6,592 nucleotides of DNA from Clostridiales bacterium (GTDB taxonomy: Bacteria; Bacillota; Clostridia; Oscillospirales; Oscillospiraceae), in the NCBI GenBank assembly GCA_021200895.1, contig JAJQFX010000175.1, positions 1-6,592 of the forward strand, read 5' to 3'. The translations under genes and the position numbers were made by a program. This document shows positions 5,728 through 6,592 of this stretch, in pieces. The first letter of the stretch is position 1; the number at the start of each line of letters is the position of its first letter. A model generated the notes under the pieces. That model had not been told where the DNA came from. It searched no databases and was given only the letters and a program-made list of their open reading frames with translations.

Positions 5728-5756
5728 AGTTTACCCCAAACCGATCAAAAATGCAA
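5728..5756 (-). promoter_or_regulatory. Probable htpG promoter
   Basis: Read on the minus strand, TTGCAT (5756-5751) and TAAACT (5733-5728) are separated by 17 bases. The match to the -35 consensus is weak (three of six) and to the -10 moderate (four of six). Placement supports it: the start site would fall inside the CIRCE element, the usual arrangement for HrcA-controlled genes. Confidence 0.6.
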
Positions 5757-5786
5757 TAGGGTTCATAAAAATGTTACAATTACGTT

Positions 5787-5880
5787 GGGGGAGTGCTGAA
5801 TCATTCTTTACGAAAAAGAAAACATCGCTTGACGGCGAAGCCAATGATGTAGCGATTACCACAGTTTTCTTGCCTCCCCC
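5787..5880. repeat. 94-bp nested inverted repeat upstream of htpG
   Basis: Three inverted pairs are nested in order: GGGGGAG (5787-5793) with CTCCCCC (5874-5880), AAGAAAAC (5816-5823) with GTTTTCTT (5864-5871), and ATCGCT (5824-5829) with AGCGAT (5851-5856). A small GGC-GAA-GCC hairpin sits at the centre. The sequence CGCTTGACGGCG inside it is shared with the 32-nt module at 201-212. It has no coding potential that I trust. Confidence 0.65.
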
Positions 5881-5882
5881 GA

Positions 5883-5905
5883 AGGGCAATGTCATCAACT
5901 TAAAG
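5883..5905 (-). repeat. 23-bp dispersed repeat, copy 2
   Basis: This is the exact reverse complement of 150-172. It directly follows the nested inverted repeat ending at 5880, much as the first copy directly precedes the inverted 32-nt module at 180-211. Confidence 0.8.
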
Positions 5906-6211
5906 GCATTGTATTCCTTAGACGAGGTTTGATGAAGGAAATAGGTTTTTGCCCTTGCCAAGGCGGGGCCTGACTGCCGCGCTATCACTTTTAACATATC
6001 CTCCTCGGTCAGTGAGCCTTGCCAGCATAGCTGGCTGCGGTTTTCGGCTAAAAATATGCCGCTGGCATATTTTTTAACGCCGCAAACTCGCTCCGCCGAG
6101 AAAAGCAGCAAAAAAGGGCGGCTCAAGAGGGAGGCCTGTGGCCCCCCTCTTAAGAATCTCCCCGCATCAGGCAACCGGCTAGCGCCTTGTCCCTCAATCA
6201 GGTGGTCTGTC
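5906..6211. other. Non-coding stretch with two hairpins; possible decayed sequence
   Basis: No gene is recognised. A minus-strand frame runs through this stretch (about 6297 down to 5731) and includes a run SLTEEDMLKVIARQSGPAL around 6011-5955. The frame crosses the repeats and the htpG promoter and matches no family I know, so I do not call it. An AGGAGG sits only two bases from an ATG on the minus strand (near 6005-5996), too close to be a normal start. Two hairpins lie inside: AAAAATATGCC/GGCATATTTTT (6050-6074) and AAGAGGG/CCCTCTT with inner GGCC/GGCC (6125-6151). Confidence 0.45.
6050..6075. other. AT-rich hairpin, possible bidirectional terminator
   Basis: AAAAATATGCC (6050-6060) and GGCATATTTTT (6064-6074) form an 11-bp stem with a GCT loop, ending in six T residues on the plus strand. 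Read on the minus strand, the stem likewise ends in a T-run. It could shield htpG from transcription coming from the right. Only three of the stem pairs are G-C, so termination would be modest. Confidence 0.4.
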
Positions 6212-6270
6212 AGGCAACAGACGATGTGACTTGATACGCACCAAAGCTGCCGCCCATGGCGGCTGGCGGG

Positions 6271-6391
6271 GATTGCCGCCTCGTCCCTCGCCGTCAAGCG
6301 GCATTTCCGCTGCGCTCCCTAGCCTTACGGCGGGACGGGCGGCAATTTTGTTGCCCTTTGGTCGTTGAAATCTGGCTGTACGGCTAGGGTA
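6271..6391. repeat. Dispersed repeat, copy B
   Basis: This is the direct counterpart of 1-121, about 6.27 kb away. The internal segment 6325-6355 differs from copy A. Copy B starts inside the left arm of the foldback element at GATTGCCG, which suggests that copy A is also the inner part of such an element whose end lies left of the window. Confidence 0.85.
6290..6321 (+). repeat. 32-nt hairpin module, copy 3
   Basis: It matches 21-52 at 31 of 32 bases; the difference is T to G at 6311. It follows CTCGCC of the left foldback arm. The right arm has CTCGCC joined directly to GTTGG at 6512/6513, so the module is present in one arm and absent in the other. Confidence 0.85.
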
Positions 6392-6484
6392 TCGCCTCTA
6401 ATCAAAAAAGCAATAGGTGATTACGCCTTTTCAATAAAAGGCCGTAGCTTTCCCTCACAGTCAGAGGTTATCCACCGTTTGGGT

Positions 6485-6515
6485 TATAAAATTGCACGTT
6501 CCGCCCGCCAACGGC
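6485..6515 (-). repeat. 31-bp inverted copy of 53-83
   Basis: A perfect 31-base reverse complement of copy A positions 53-83, including GCGGGCGGAACGTGCAATTT. In the directly oriented copy B this very segment is replaced by a different sequence, so the two ends of the window share a mosaic of modules rather than one simple duplication. Confidence 0.85.
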
Positions 6516-6592
6516 GAGGGCGGAACGGCAATCGTCCCCAGCCGCCATGGGCGGCAGTCTCAGCAGGTATCAAGTTACATCGTCTGTTGCCT

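Larger units (their letters stand above)
6212..6592. repeat. Foldback element with about 80-bp inverted arms (reaches window end)
   Basis: The left arm (6212-6292) and right arm (6513-6592) are inverted copies. The first 26 bases, starting AGGCAACAGACGATGT, match at 25 positions. A nine-base mismatch block follows, then 20 identical bases (CTGCCGCCCATGGCGGCTGG), then GATTGCCG and CCCTCGCC. The arms hold a GCCGCC-CAT-GGCGGC hairpin. The centre (6293-6512) has no gene; it contains the copy-B repeat and a GCCTTTT/AAAAGGC hairpin (6425-6442). The right end may continue beyond the window. The structure fits a transposase-less miniature element or a large palindromic repeat. Confidence 0.82.

Noticed and set aside
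5791..5799. A second half-CIRCE, GAGTGCTGA, further upstream of htpG
   Set aside because: It has no inverted partner at the required nine-base spacing, so it is probably chance.
5731..6297. A 188-residue minus-strand open frame right of htpG
   Set aside because: It covers inverted repeats and part of the htpG promoter, has no clear ribosome binding site and no family likeness. Only its middle part was kept as a low-confidence observation.

Overview
The window looks like chromosomal DNA from a GC-rich, low-oxygen gut Firmicute, most likely in the Oscillospiraceae/Ruminococcaceae part of Clostridia (Flavonifractor, Oscillibacter or Intestinimonas-like). This is an inference from three things: GC-rich codon use with strong AGGAGG-type ribosome binding sites, a Firmicutes-type CIRCE heat-shock operator, and intergenic DNA packed with short GC-rich palindromic repeats.

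There are three complete protein genes, each apparently its own transcription unit. pta (385-1374, minus strand) encodes phosphate acetyltransferase. It has a good promoter at 1426-1454 and a textbook terminator at 311-344. pepC (1716-3050, plus strand) encodes a C1B-family cysteine aminopeptidase (bleomycin hydrolase family). It is divergent from pta, has a near-consensus promoter at 1608-1636, two tandem hairpins in its leader, and a 17-bp terminator stem directly after the stop. htpG (3709-5628, minus strand) encodes the bacterial Hsp90 chaperone. It has a terminator at 3642-3678, and a complete 27-bp CIRCE operator lies on its predicted transcription start. The three genes share no pathway: acetate fermentation, peptide turnover and protein folding. 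They look like ordinary core genes that happen to be neighbours.

About 2 kb of the window is non-coding: 1-384, 1375-1715, 3051-3708 and 5629-6592. Most of this is layered inverted and direct repeats. Copies of one repeat lie at both ends of the window (1-121 and 6271-6391). A foldback element with inverted arms of about 80 bp occupies 6212 to the window end. A 32-nt hairpin module occurs three times (21-52, 180-211 inverted, 6290-6321). One homologous arm at 6512/6513 lacks it, like an empty site beside two filled sites. The gap between pepC and htpG holds a separate cluster of palindromes. In several of these the arm sequence changes but the fold is kept.

No RNA gene, CRISPR array, transposase, phage gene or defence system could be recognised. 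The most interesting material is the miniature nested repeat system and the HrcA-type control of htpG. I see no strong evidence for a new protein-based system.
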